Shown here: positions 42,196 through 50,139 of the stretch, one piece after another | Layout: the number at the start of each line of letters is the position of its first letter | Numbering within the stretch: the stretch's first letter is position 1 | Assembly: GCF_005870035.1 (NCBI RefSeq) | Contig: NZ_SWJG01000003.1 | Location: 434,001-498,000, forward strand | Direction of reading: 5' to 3' | DNA from: Spirosoma lacussanchae | GTDB lineage: Bacteria > Bacteroidota > Bacteroidia > Cytophagales > Spirosomataceae | DNA length: 64,000 bases | Notes under the pieces: model-generated | The model's input: only the letters and a program-made list of their open reading frames with translations | The model's database searches: none | What the model was told of the DNA's origin: nothing | Position numbers and translations under genes: made by a program

Positions 42196-42999
42196 CTACC
42201 CTTTAGATAACTCCGTAGCCCGGACCTGGGCGGCTTTGATGCCGGCAACCAGTGTATCCGATAGAGCGCCCTGCTCAAACTGCCGAAGAGCGGCCTCGGT
42301 TGTGCCCCCTTTAGATGCTACCGCTTTGATTAGTTCATCGAGCGATTTGTCGGCGGTGTTTATCAGGTGGTAGGAGCCCAGCATGGTCTGTTTAACCAGC
42401 AGAGCCGCTACCGCATCATCGAAGCCCATTTGTTTGCCCGCTTCAATCATCGCCTTGACCACGTAATAGAAATAGGCCGGACCCGAGCCGCTGAGTGCTG
42501 TTACGGCATCGAGCATGGCTTCATCGTCCAGAAAGATAGAGCGACCGGTGGCGTTGATGAGGTTTTCGACCCGGCGCAGGTTGGTTAGGTCCACTTCTTT
42601 GGCGGCCGTGAAGCCGGTAATACCCATACCGAGCATGGCTGGCGTGTTGGGCATGGCCCGAACGACCAGCGAGTGGTTTAACTTTTCCTGAATCTGCGCA
42701 ATCGGAATACCAGCCATGATAGACAACACTACCTGGCCTGGTTGCATAACGGCCCGCAGCGATTCGTGTACGCCGTTAAAATCCTGTGGTTTAACCGACA
42801 GTATAATAAGGTCGGCTTCGCCAACGCGGTGGCTGATCGTGTCAACAACCACTCCTGCTTTCTCGGCGCGAAGGGCCTCCGAGCGGTCGGCGCTTTTTTC
42901 GATCAGCAGTAGATCGTCCTGCCTGACCAGATTATACTGGACAAACGATTTGGCAAAAGCCATACCCATGTTGCCGCAGCCAACAATCGCAATTTTCAT
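42196..42999 (-). CDS. proC: Pyrroline-5-carboxylate reductase
   Basis: 267 residues, usual length. Reduces 1-pyrroline-5-carboxylate to L-proline with NAD(P)H. The Rossmann motif is VGCGNMGMAFAKSF (residues about 5-18). The C-terminal dimerisation domain carries the ProC signature TALSGSGPAYFYYVVKAM. It follows the terminator of the TlpA-like gene on the same strand and so has its own promoter, which I could not place. Confidence 0.96.
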   Translation of the reverse strand: MKIAIVGCGNMGMAFAKSFVQYNLVRQDDLLLIEKSADRSEALRAEKAGVVVDTISHRVGEADLIILSVKPQDFNGVHESLRAVMQPGQVVLSIMAGIPIAQIQEKLNHSLVVRAMPNTPAMLGMGITGFTAAKEVDLTNLRRVENLINATGRSIFLDDEAMLDAVTALSGSGPAYFYYVVKAMIEAGKQMGFDDAVAALLVKQTMLGSYHLINTADKSLDELIKAVASKGGTTEAALRQFEQGALSDTLVAGIKAAQVRATELSKG

Positions 43000-43018
43000 A
43001 AGAAGGGAGGGTGGGTAA

Positions 43019-43064
43019 AAACACGATATAGCCGGAAGAGGTATCTTCCGGCTATATCGTGTTT
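43019..43064 (-). terminator. Terminator of the gatB-tlpA unit
   Basis: Perfect 21-bp inverted repeat (arms 43019-43039 and 43044-43064) with a 4-nt loop; on the minus strand it ends in a run of T. Lies 3 nt after the TlpA-like stop codon. Confidence 0.88.
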
Positions 43065-43067
43065 CGC

Positions 43068-44192
43068 TTATTTTAAAATTTCTTCGAGCTTCTGCTCCAG
43101 CGCCGGGCCGCGCAGGTTCTTGGCAATAATTTTCCCGTCTTTATCGAGCAGGAACGTGGCCGGTATGGCCTGTACGCCATATTGCTGAGCGGCTGCCGAC
43201 TGCCAGAACTTCAGGTCCGACACGTGGGTCCAGGTGAGGTTATCGTTCCGAATGGCGCGGGTCCAGTTGGCTTTGGCCTGATCGAGCGAAACACTGTAGA
43301 TTGTGAAGCCTTTGTCTTTGAACTTGTTGTACATCCGAACTACATTGGGGTTTTCGTTACGGCACGGCCCGCACCACGATGCCCAGAAATCGATCAGGAC
43401 GTACTTACCCCGTAGTGACGACAGCGGAACAACGGTACCGGCCGTGTCACTGAGGGCAATTTCGGGCGCTGGCGAACCAACCATCAGGCCTTTGATCCGG
43501 GCCACGCGACCAATGAGCGATTTGGCATGGGGGCTGTTGGGATTCTCTTTTTCGAACCGCTGGGCCAGCTCATCGTAGGTGGCAAAGTCGGTGTCAATAT
43601 TGATAAAGTTCAGCGCAAACAGCGACACGAGCGACGTGCCCATTTCGGGCAGCATGGCTTTCACTTTATTAACAACCTCAGCCTCGGCGGCTGTATAGTC
43701 CTGCTCGATCTGAGCGATGCGTTTGTTGTCTTTTTTCTCCGTGGCTGCGGCTACCTGCTTGTTCCAGTTAGCTACTTTGGCTTCCATGTCGGTACGAAGC
43801 GCCATCAGCTTATCGTAATACGCCATGTTTTTGGAGCCGGTAACGGTTGCTTTACCCTTCTGTCCCGTTTTAGCATCCATCATGTACCCATCGGCAATCA
43901 CGTTGAGGGTTTCGCCACCCTCGGCAAGCAGGGCCATTTTCTGACCTCCGCCCGTGTTCAGCACGAACACTTCGCCCCCGTCGGCAACGGGATGAGTGAT
44001 GGTAAACGTGTTCCCAGCCTCTACTTTGGCCGAGTCGAGCTTGCGGGTAGGCTGGCTGTTGGCTTCCAGATACACGTAGCTACCGGGGGCGGCTTTGTTC
44101 ACCTTGCCCGTAACGGTGAACGACTTTTGTTGCGCGAAAGCAACCGTACTCAGGGCCAATAGGCTTGCAACGCCAAAAAGCAGTTTTTTCAT
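43068..44192 (-). CDS. DUF4369-thioredoxin (TlpA/ResA-like) protein
   Basis: 374-residue exported thiol-disulphide protein. A signal peptide ends VAFAQ. Residues about 24-120 form a DUF4369-type beta domain (FTVTGKVNKAAPGSYVYLEA, here about 25-44), a helical linker spans about 125-230, and the AhpC/TSA-thioredoxin domain occupies about 240-374 with active site WCGPC (C274, C277) and the cis-Pro segment IPATFLL. It would reduce disulphides or support cytochrome maturation in the periplasm. Start ATG overlaps the gatB stop by 4 nt (ATGA), showing translational coupling. Confidence 0.92.
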   Translation of the reverse strand: MKKLLFGVASLLALSTVAFAQQKSFTVTGKVNKAAPGSYVYLEANSQPTRKLDSAKVEAGNTFTITHPVADGGEVFVLNTGGGQKMALLAEGGETLNVIADGYMMDAKTGQKGKATVTGSKNMAYYDKLMALRTDMEAKVANWNKQVAAATEKKDNKRIAQIEQDYTAAEAEVVNKVKAMLPEMGTSLVSLFALNFINIDTDFATYDELAQRFEKENPNSPHAKSLIGRVARIKGLMVGSPAPEIALSDTAGTVVPLSSLRGKYVLIDFWASWCGPCRNENPNVVRMYNKFKDKGFTIYSVSLDQAKANWTRAIRNDNLTWTHVSDLKFWQSAAAQQYGVQAIPATFLLDKDGKIIAKNLRGPALEQKLEEILK

Positions 44193-45679
44193 GTTGTTTG
44201 TAATGTCTTCACTACTAACTCGTTCACTAGCTTCGGATCGGCCGAGCCTTTTGATTTTTTCATGACTTCGCCAACGAACATACCCAGCAGGTTTTTCTTA
44301 CCTTTTTGGTATTGCTCTACTTTGTCGGGCCAGGCTGCCAGTACCTCTTCTACCAACGTTTTCAAGGCGTCGGTATTGCGATTCTGTACCAGTCCATGCT
44401 GTTGAGCCAGTTCGGCGGGTGGTACGCCGGGTTGCTCCTGCATCAGCCCAAACACCTGCTGCGCTGCGGTCTGGCTAACGGTGCCGTTGTCGATGAGGGT
44501 GATCAGGGCTGCCAGCTGCACCGCCGACACCGGAAACTGCCGATCGCGCAGCGTCTTTTCAGTGAGCTGGCCCTTGACCGGCCCCATGATCCAGTTCGAT
44601 GCGGCTTTATAATTGCTGGTATGCTGACAAACGGCTTCGTAATATTCGGCCAGTTCTTTGGCGTCGGTCAGCAGGGCCGCGTCATAGTCCGGTAAGTTGT
44701 ACTGGGTAGTCAATTTATGGTACCACTCGGCGGGTAACATCGGCATGTTAGCCTGAATGTCGGCCAGCCACGCATCCTGAATCACGACCGGGGTGAGATC
44801 GGGGTCCGGGAAGTAGCGGTAGTCGTTCATCGTTTCTTTTTCGCGCATGGCGTAGCTGCGGCCCGTTGCGGCATCGAACGTGCGCGTTTCCTGCCCAATA
44901 TACCCGCCTGCTTCGATGACCTCGACCTGCCGCCGAAATTCGGCATCAACAGCCCGCATCACGTTTCGGATTGAGTTCAGGTTTTTTACTTCAACCTTCG
45001 TGCCTAAGTGCGTAGCGCCCCGGGGCCTGATCGAAACATTCACGTCGCAGCGCAGCGAGCCTTCTTCCATGTTGCCATCGCAAATGTCGAGGTAGCGCAC
45101 TAACCGGCGAACTTCGGTCAGAAACTGGCCAGCTTCGTCGGCCGTGCGGATACAGGGCTCGGTCACCATCTCGATCAGGGGCGTGCCGGCGCGATTATAA
45201 TCCAGGCAGGTAGCCGTTGGGTCGGCGTCGTGAATACTTTTTCCGGCGTCTTCCTCGAGGTGAATATGGTGGAGCTGAATCGTGGTGTCGTATGGCTGTC
45301 CGGTAGCCGGGTCTTTGGCTTTTACCGGAATGCCCCCGCCTACGCAGATGGGCCCTTTATCCTGAGAGAGCTGATAGCCTTTCGGAAGATCCGGATAGAA
45401 ATAGTTTTTCCGGGCAAAAATATTGTGGCGGGTGATGGTACTCCCGCAGGCCAATCCCATTCGCACGGCATATTCGACTGCCTTTCGGTTCAGGCGGGGT
45501 AGCGTGCCGGGGTGAGCCAGCGTAATGACACTGATATGGGTGTTGGGGTCAGCTCCGAAGGCGTTGGCGTCGGCTGCGAAGATTTTGCTGTTGGTCAGCA
45601 ATTGGCAATGTACTTCCAGCCCGACAACGGCTTCGTACTGAGCAAGAATTTCCGGCGAAAGAGACGCATCGGCTACCAT
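44189..45679 (-). CDS. gatB: Asp/Glu-tRNA amidotransferase subunit B
   Basis: 496 residues. GatB kinase subunit of GatCAB, which converts Glu-tRNA(Gln) and Asp-tRNA(Asn) to the amide forms. Motifs: VVGLEVHCQL at about 19-28, the KNYFYPDLPKGYQLSQ segment, TPLIEMVTEP and the DVNVSIRP segment, with the YqeY-like tail domain (about 345-494) at the C-terminus. The presence of GatB indicates that at least one amide tRNA is made indirectly. Coupled by an ATGA overlap to a thioredoxin-like gene, an unusual functional pairing. Confidence 0.97.
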   Translation of the reverse strand: MVADASLSPEILAQYEAVVGLEVHCQLLTNSKIFAADANAFGADPNTHISVITLAHPGTLPRLNRKAVEYAVRMGLACGSTITRHNIFARKNYFYPDLPKGYQLSQDKGPICVGGGIPVKAKDPATGQPYDTTIQLHHIHLEEDAGKSIHDADPTATCLDYNRAGTPLIEMVTEPCIRTADEAGQFLTEVRRLVRYLDICDGNMEEGSLRCDVNVSIRPRGATHLGTKVEVKNLNSIRNVMRAVDAEFRRQVEVIEAGGYIGQETRTFDAATGRSYAMREKETMNDYRYFPDPDLTPVVIQDAWLADIQANMPMLPAEWYHKLTTQYNLPDYDAALLTDAKELAEYYEAVCQHTSNYKAASNWIMGPVKGQLTEKTLRDRQFPVSAVQLAALITLIDNGTVSQTAAQQVFGLMQEQPGVPPAELAQQHGLVQNRNTDALKTLVEEVLAAWPDKVEQYQKGKKNLLGMFVGEVMKKSKGSADPKLVNELVVKTLQTT

Positions 45680-45702
45680 AATTACAGAGAAGCAGTTCCC
45701 GG

Positions 45703-45710
45703 CAAAGATA
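45703..45710 (-). promoter_or_regulatory. -7 promoter box of gatB
   Basis: TATCTTTG on the minus strand fits TAnnTTTG, 24 nt before the gatB ATG, inside the short gap after crtB. It indicates gatB is transcribed separately from the carotenoid genes. Confidence 0.55.
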
Positions 45711-45729
45711 GCGAAAACAGACGAAGCCC

Positions 45730-46566
45730 TTAGATTACATTCAGTCGGTACTTCAGGTAAGTCTGGGCCAGCAGCGCCAATTTTTGCGGGTTGGGCACCC
45801 GAATCCGCTCATTCTGGATGGTCGAAGCGGGCAACTGCTTAATTTTATTGAACAGCGTCTGGTAATACGTGTAGGCCAGATGAACCCCCATGCGCGCACC
45901 ACGTGGCAAATTCAGGATACCCACGTAAGCTTCGTCAAAATCGCGCTGGATGTCGTTCTCAATAAGCGCTTTGGCGTCGCGACCGAACTGCGTGAAGTCG
46001 ATACCTGGAAAATAAGTCCGGCCCCTGTCTACATAATCACTCTTAAGATCGCGCAGGAAGTTTACTTTCTGAAAGGCGGCTCCCAGCTTGCGGGCGGGCT
46101 CGCGCAGGCGGTCAAAATCGTCGCAGTTGCCTTCGCAGAAGACACGCAGGCACATAAGCCCTACTACTTCGGCCGAGCCGTAAATGTATTCGTTGTACCC
46201 TTCAGCGTCGTATTCCTGCTGATACAGATCCATTTCCATACTGCGTAGAAACGCATCGATCAGCTCGTGTTCAATTTTATACTGGCGCACCACCAGCTGG
46301 AAGGACTGCAGCACAGGGTTCAGGCTTATTTTTTCCTGAATGGCCTGGTACGTGTCGTGTTTGAACCGGTCAAGGAGGGTCTTCTTGTCGTAGTCATGGA
46401 ACGTATCCACGATCTCGTCGGCATAGCGTACAAACCCATAGATGGCGTAGATGGGCATGTGGAACTTGCGGTCAAGCGTCTTGATCCCCAAGGTAAACGA
46501 CGTACTGTAATGCTCAGTGATCAGCTTGCTGCATTCCAGTGCGGTCTTATTGAACAATGCCATCAT
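45730..46566 (-). CDS. crtB: Phytoene synthase
   Basis: 278 residues. Condenses two geranylgeranyl diphosphate molecules head-to-head to phytoene. The two Asp-rich motifs that bind Mg-diphosphate are DEIVD (50-54) and DLKSD (173-177); the YGSAEVVG and LGAAFQKVNFLRD segments match the squalene/phytoene synthase family. Directly downstream of crtI (32-nt gap), forming crtI-crtB. Hydroxylase, cyclase and ketolase genes of the usual carotenoid cluster are not adjacent. Confidence 0.93.
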   Translation of the reverse strand: MMALFNKTALECSKLITEHYSTSFTLGIKTLDRKFHMPIYAIYGFVRYADEIVDTFHDYDKKTLLDRFKHDTYQAIQEKISLNPVLQSFQLVVRQYKIEHELIDAFLRSMEMDLYQQEYDAEGYNEYIYGSAEVVGLMCLRVFCEGNCDDFDRLREPARKLGAAFQKVNFLRDLKSDYVDRGRTYFPGIDFTQFGRDAKALIENDIQRDFDEAYVGILNLPRGARMGVHLAYTYYQTLFNKIKQLPASTIQNERIRVPNPQKLALLAQTYLKYRLNVI

Positions 46567-46598
46567 ACGGGTTCAGAGCGGAAGGTTAGGTTGACAAG

Positions 46599-48071
46599 TT
46601 ATGAAAATTCTTTAGCAACCTCATTGGCGACGACCAGGCCGGAAATGAGCGACGGCGGAACTCCAGGGCCCGGTACCGTCAGTTGACCCGTGTAGAACAA
46701 ATTGTTCACCCGTTTGTTCTTGAGCGATGGCTTTAAAAGTGCGGTTTGCTTCAGTGTGTTGGCCAGTCCGTAAGCATTACCCCGGAATGCGTTGTAGTCG
46801 CTTTTGAAGTCGCTGTGGGCATAACTGCGCTTATAAACGATGTAATTCCGAATATCTTCGCCCACATATGCTTCGAGCCGATCCATGATCATCTCGAAAT
46901 AGTGGGCCCGGGTTGCTTCGTCGTCGGTGAGGTCGGGGGCTACCGGTATAAGCAGAAAAAGATTCTCGCAGCCAGCCGGTGCTACGCTGGGATCGGTTTT
47001 CGACGGGGCCGACGCGTAGAAGAGGGGTTTACTGGGCCATTGCGGGTTCTCGTAAATTTCGTGGGCGTGTTGCTTGAAGTCCTCGTCGAAGAACAGGTTG
47101 TGGTGTTCAAGCTTGGGTATGCGTTTGCTGACTCCCAGGTAGAAAAGCAATGAAGACGGAGCCATGACCCGTTTTTGCCAGTAGGCATCGTCATAGTTGC
47201 GATAGGCCGGATCAACCAGGGTTGTTTCTACGTGGTTGTAATCCGTACCGGCCACGACCACATCGGTTTCAAATATACCCTGATCGGTTACCACTCGTTT
47301 GGCCAGACCGTTGATTATGTCAATTTTTCGGACAGTTTGATTGAGCAGGATTTTCACTCCTTTTTCTTCCGCCAGGCTAACCATGGCCTTTACGATCTCG
47401 TGCATGCCACCCATCGGATACCAGGTGCCCAGCGCCATTTCGGCATAGTTCATTAAACTGTACATGGCGGGCGTGTTCTCCGGCGTAGCCCCCAAAAAGA
47501 GCACCGGAAACTCGACGATCTCAAGCAAACGGGGGTGCGAGAAAAACTTACGGGCGTGTACGGCGAAGGACTGAAATACGTCGAGCCGGGTAACGTCGTA
47601 GAGGAGTTTGAGGCTGAGGAATTCGGTAACTGACCGGCTGGGTTTCCAGACGAAGTTCTGCATACCAACCTTGTATTTATAGGAAGCCTGGCTCAGAAAC
47701 TCGCGGAGCCGGGGCCCGCTACCGGGTTCGAACTGCTCAAACAGGGCTTCCAGGTTAGGCAGACCGGCTGGCAGATCAACCGCTTCGTCGGGCCCGAAGA
47801 CGACTTTGTAAGATGGGTCGAGCCGGACGAGTTTGTAGTAATCGGCTGTTCGTTTGCCGAAGCGGGCAAAATAGGTATCGAATACATCGGGCATCCAGTA
47901 CCAGCTGGGACCCATATCGAAGGTGTAGCCTTCTGCCTGGAATAGCCGCGCCCGGCCACCTGGCATACTGTTCTTTTCGAGGATAGTAACGTCGTAACCC
48001 TGATCGGCGAGGCTAGTGGCGGCAGAGAGTCCGGCAAAACCGGCTCCCAGCACAAGAACGCGTTGGGACAT
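46599..48071 (-). CDS. crtI: Phytoene desaturase
   Basis: 490-residue FAD enzyme that introduces double bonds into phytoene (towards lycopene or neurosporene). N-terminal FAD motif VLVLGAGFAGLSAATSLADQ, then LEKNSMPGGRARLF. The C-terminal CrtI signature region NLFYTGQLTVPGPGVPPSLISG, here about 460-481, closes the FAD site. ATG 48071 is used because it starts two residues before the FAD strand; the upstream in-frame extension runs through a terminator hairpin. Followed by crtB, preceded by an ECF sigma factor gene. Confidence 0.95.
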   Translation of the reverse strand: MSQRVLVLGAGFAGLSAATSLADQGYDVTILEKNSMPGGRARLFQAEGYTFDMGPSWYWMPDVFDTYFARFGKRTADYYKLVRLDPSYKVVFGPDEAVDLPAGLPNLEALFEQFEPGSGPRLREFLSQASYKYKVGMQNFVWKPSRSVTEFLSLKLLYDVTRLDVFQSFAVHARKFFSHPRLLEIVEFPVLFLGATPENTPAMYSLMNYAEMALGTWYPMGGMHEIVKAMVSLAEEKGVKILLNQTVRKIDIINGLAKRVVTDQGIFETDVVVAGTDYNHVETTLVDPAYRNYDDAYWQKRVMAPSSLLFYLGVSKRIPKLEHHNLFFDEDFKQHAHEIYENPQWPSKPLFYASAPSKTDPSVAPAGCENLFLLIPVAPDLTDDEATRAHYFEMIMDRLEAYVGEDIRNYIVYKRSYAHSDFKSDYNAFRGNAYGLANTLKQTALLKPSLKNKRVNNLFYTGQLTVPGPGVPPSLISGLVVANEVAKEFS

Positions 48072-48164
48072 TGGTAAGTAATGCGAGTAAGTAAGCGATC
48101 CAGCGAACGGGTGCCAAGTTGCACATTTCCACGCTGAGTACCTATCCGCAACTCCTTGTAGCAA

Positions 48165-48198
48165 AAAAAAGTTGGACGGAAACCCATCCAACTTTTTT
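48165..48198 (-). terminator. Terminator of the sigma-factor gene
   Basis: Perfect 12-bp stem (AAAAAAGTTGGA with its complement) around a 10-nt loop; on the minus strand the stem runs into eight T. It lies between the sigma-factor stop and crtI, so crtI needs its own promoter or readthrough. Confidence 0.85.
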
Positions 48199-48274
48199 GA
48201 ACCTTCCTCTTTTTTAACCAAAAACTACTCAATCAATGTCTCTAAGACGAGACAAAGTCTGAAAAGTATCGCGA

Positions 48275-48790
48275 TTAGGCGTTAAAATGCGCGTATACTT
48301 TGAGCTGGTCTTTCAACTCCTTACGGGCAATGTGAATCCGGTTTTTCACGGTACCGATGGGAATGTCCAGTTTTGCAGCGATCTCGTGGTACTTGAAACC
48401 ACGGAAGTGCATCATAAATGGGGTCCGGTATGTATCGTCGAGACTGTTGACGGCCCGGTTGATATCGTCCTGCGCAAATGACGAATAAGCCAGGTTGTCG
48501 GTGCTGCTCTCCATCGAGTTGATGTAGTGCAGATTGTCAGTTGTATCAATGAAAGTATTCTTACGCACCATCCGCTGGTAGTTAGTGATGAACGTATTTT
48601 TCATGATAGTATAAAGCCATGCTTTGAGGTTGGTTCCGTCGGTATACTTGTCACGGTTGGTAAAAGCTTTCAGCAGCGTATCCTGGAGCAGGTCGTTAGC
48701 ATCTTCTACGTCTTTAGTGAGCCGGAGTGCGAACGGGCGCAACGACTTGGACACTTTTCCAATATGATGAGTGAATTCGAGCGCAGTCAT
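48275..48790 (-). CDS. ECF-type RNA polymerase sigma factor
   Basis: 171 residues. Sigma-70 region 2 (about 15-85, with DVEDANDLLQDTLLKAF and KAWLYTIMKNTFITNYQR) and region 4 (about 108-165, FRGFKYHEIAAKLDIPIGTV plus RIHIARKELK) are present; regions 1 and 3 are missing, as in ECF factors. No anti-sigma gene is visible next to it. It lies just upstream of crtI-crtB on the same strand, an arrangement also seen for carotenoid-linked ECF factors, so it may control pigment synthesis; this is inference. Confidence 0.92.
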   Translation of the reverse strand: MTALEFTHHIGKVSKSLRPFALRLTKDVEDANDLLQDTLLKAFTNRDKYTDGTNLKAWLYTIMKNTFITNYQRMVRKNTFIDTTDNLHYINSMESSTDNLAYSSFAQDDINRAVNSLDDTYRTPFMMHFRGFKYHEIAAKLDIPIGTVKNRIHIARKELKDQLKVYAHFNA

Positions 48791-48818
48791 AGCTGTTTAA
48801 GTTTTATCTCTGTTGAAT

Positions 48819-48850
48819 CAAATTTACACAGCTATTAAACAAAAAAGCAA
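48819..48850 (-). promoter_or_regulatory. Promoter of the sigma-factor gene
   Basis: On the minus strand: TTG (48850-48848), 21-nt spacer, TAAATTTG (48826-48819), a full match to the Bacteroidota pattern. About 29 nt before the ATG. The sigma factor is therefore probably expressed by the housekeeping sigma. Confidence 0.65.
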
Positions 48851-48919
48851 CCAGCTTTGCTAAAATACTTCAACTACTTTGCTTTAATGATAAATACTTC
48901 TGAAAATCAAACAGTTAGG

Positions 48920-49020
48920 CAAAATTAATTTTGATGCCAATTGTATATACGTTGATATGTGAACCTGTAAAGTGTGGATTTTTTCCCACATTTTGTGGAA
49001 CACACACTGTGGATATTGTT
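48920..49020. other. AT-rich intergenic region with three DnaA-box-like motifs
   Basis: Three same-orientation motifs TGTGGATTT (48973-48981), TGTGGAACA (48994-49002) and TGTGGATAT (49008-49016) match the DnaA box complement TGTGnATAA at 7, 7 and 8 of 9 positions. A 14-nt palindrome CAAAATTAATTTTG (48920-48933) and a 13-nt palindrome around TTGTTTAACAA (49016-49028) flank them. This could be a DnaA-regulated region or an origin-like element; it could also be chance in AT-rich DNA. Confidence 0.35.
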
Positions 49021-49063
49021 TAACAATAGCAAATTTTGATTAAACAGAATAGGCATTGTATGG

Positions 49064-50035
49064 CTAGACAATACCCTCCTTCAGCAGATCATGGAGGTGA
49101 ACAAAGCCCATAACCCGCTCGTTATGGGTCACTACCAACTGAGAAATGTTATATTCCTGCATCCTTTGCAGCGCGTCAACGGCATAAGCGTCGGGATCAA
49201 TGCATTTTGGCGACCGGGTCATGATGTCGGCCGCCGTAAGTTGCCAGAACGCGTCGTGAGCTGAAGCCGTCCGGCGAATGTCGCCATCGGTCACAATCCC
49301 CGCTAGTTGCCCGTTTTCGTCCACTACGGCCGTAGCACCCAGTCGTTTAGCGGATATTTCAAAAATAATATCCCGCACTGTGGTGGTGGCGTTCACCTGT
49401 GGACAGCCATTTTGGGGAAAAATATCCGCAACTTTTAAAAACAATCGCTTCCCCAGCGAACCGCCTGGATGATAGCGGGCAAAATCCTGCCGGGTAAAAC
49501 CACGGGCCTCCAGCAGACTGACGGCCAGCGCGTCGCCCAGGGCCAGCGCCACCGTAGTACTGGTAGTTGGTGCCAGGTTGAGTGAATCGGCTTCGACGGG
49601 AGCATGGGCGTGAAGAACGTAGTCGGCCTGACGGGCCAGCGTAGAATTCTGCTCACTGACCATCGCTATAATACGTACTCCCTTATCGCGCAGCATAGGA
49701 AGCAGCCCTTTAATTTCGGCCGTATTGCCACTTTTCGAAATCAGCAATACCAGGTCGTTCGTCTGGATCATACCCAGATCACCGTGAATGGCATCGGCAG
49801 CGTGCATGAACAGGGCAGGGGTTCCCGTCGAGTTCATAGTGGCCACAATCTTCTGGCCGATCAGCGCACTTTTCCCCACGCCCGACACGACAACGCGGCC
49901 TGTCAGGGCCAAAATAGCCTCAACAGCCGCGTCAAACTGGTCATCGAGCCGGTCGATAGCTTCACGAATTGCGTCGGCCTCTGCCTGCAGTACAGTACGG
50001 GCTATGCTTTTATGATTTTTTATTACTTTCAGCAT
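49064..50035 (-). CDS. kdsD: KpsF/GutQ-family arabinose-5-phosphate isomerase
   Basis: 323 residues. A SIS sugar-isomerase domain (about 30-180, VVVSGVGKSALIGQKIVATM and TSTTVALALGDALAV) is followed by two CBS domains (about 200-320, GQLAGIVTDGDIRR, MGFVHLHDLL). Converts ribulose 5-phosphate to arabinose 5-phosphate, precursor of the LPS sugar Kdo. ATG 50035 is preferred over a TTG four codons upstream. Divergent from recQ; a TATCTTTG box at 50089-50096 probably drives it. Confidence 0.92.
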   Translation of the reverse strand: MLKVIKNHKSIARTVLQAEADAIREAIDRLDDQFDAAVEAILALTGRVVVSGVGKSALIGQKIVATMNSTGTPALFMHAADAIHGDLGMIQTNDLVLLISKSGNTAEIKGLLPMLRDKGVRIIAMVSEQNSTLARQADYVLHAHAPVEADSLNLAPTTSTTVALALGDALAVSLLEARGFTRQDFARYHPGGSLGKRLFLKVADIFPQNGCPQVNATTTVRDIIFEISAKRLGATAVVDENGQLAGIVTDGDIRRTASAHDAFWQLTAADIMTRSPKCIDPDAYAVDALQRMQEYNISQLVVTHNERVMGFVHLHDLLKEGIV

Positions 50036-50088
50036 GGGTTTTGGCAATCAGGAATGGTTTGCCGCGTATATTCGCTAACTTTATAAAG

Positions 50089-50096
50089 CAAAGATA
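50089..50096 (-). promoter_or_regulatory. -7 promoter box of kdsD
   Basis: TATCTTTG on the minus strand fits TAnnTTTG, 54 nt upstream of the kdsD ATG, in the 104-nt gap shared with divergent recQ. Confidence 0.5.
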
Positions 50097-50139
50097 CGGC
50101 AAGCACCTAAAGTGAAGTAACTTTTGTACGATTTGTAGA

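Noticed and set aside
48072-48164. An ECF-type promoter in front of crtI
   Set aside because: Possible AAC and CGT elements can be found but none at convincing spacing, so no feature was called.
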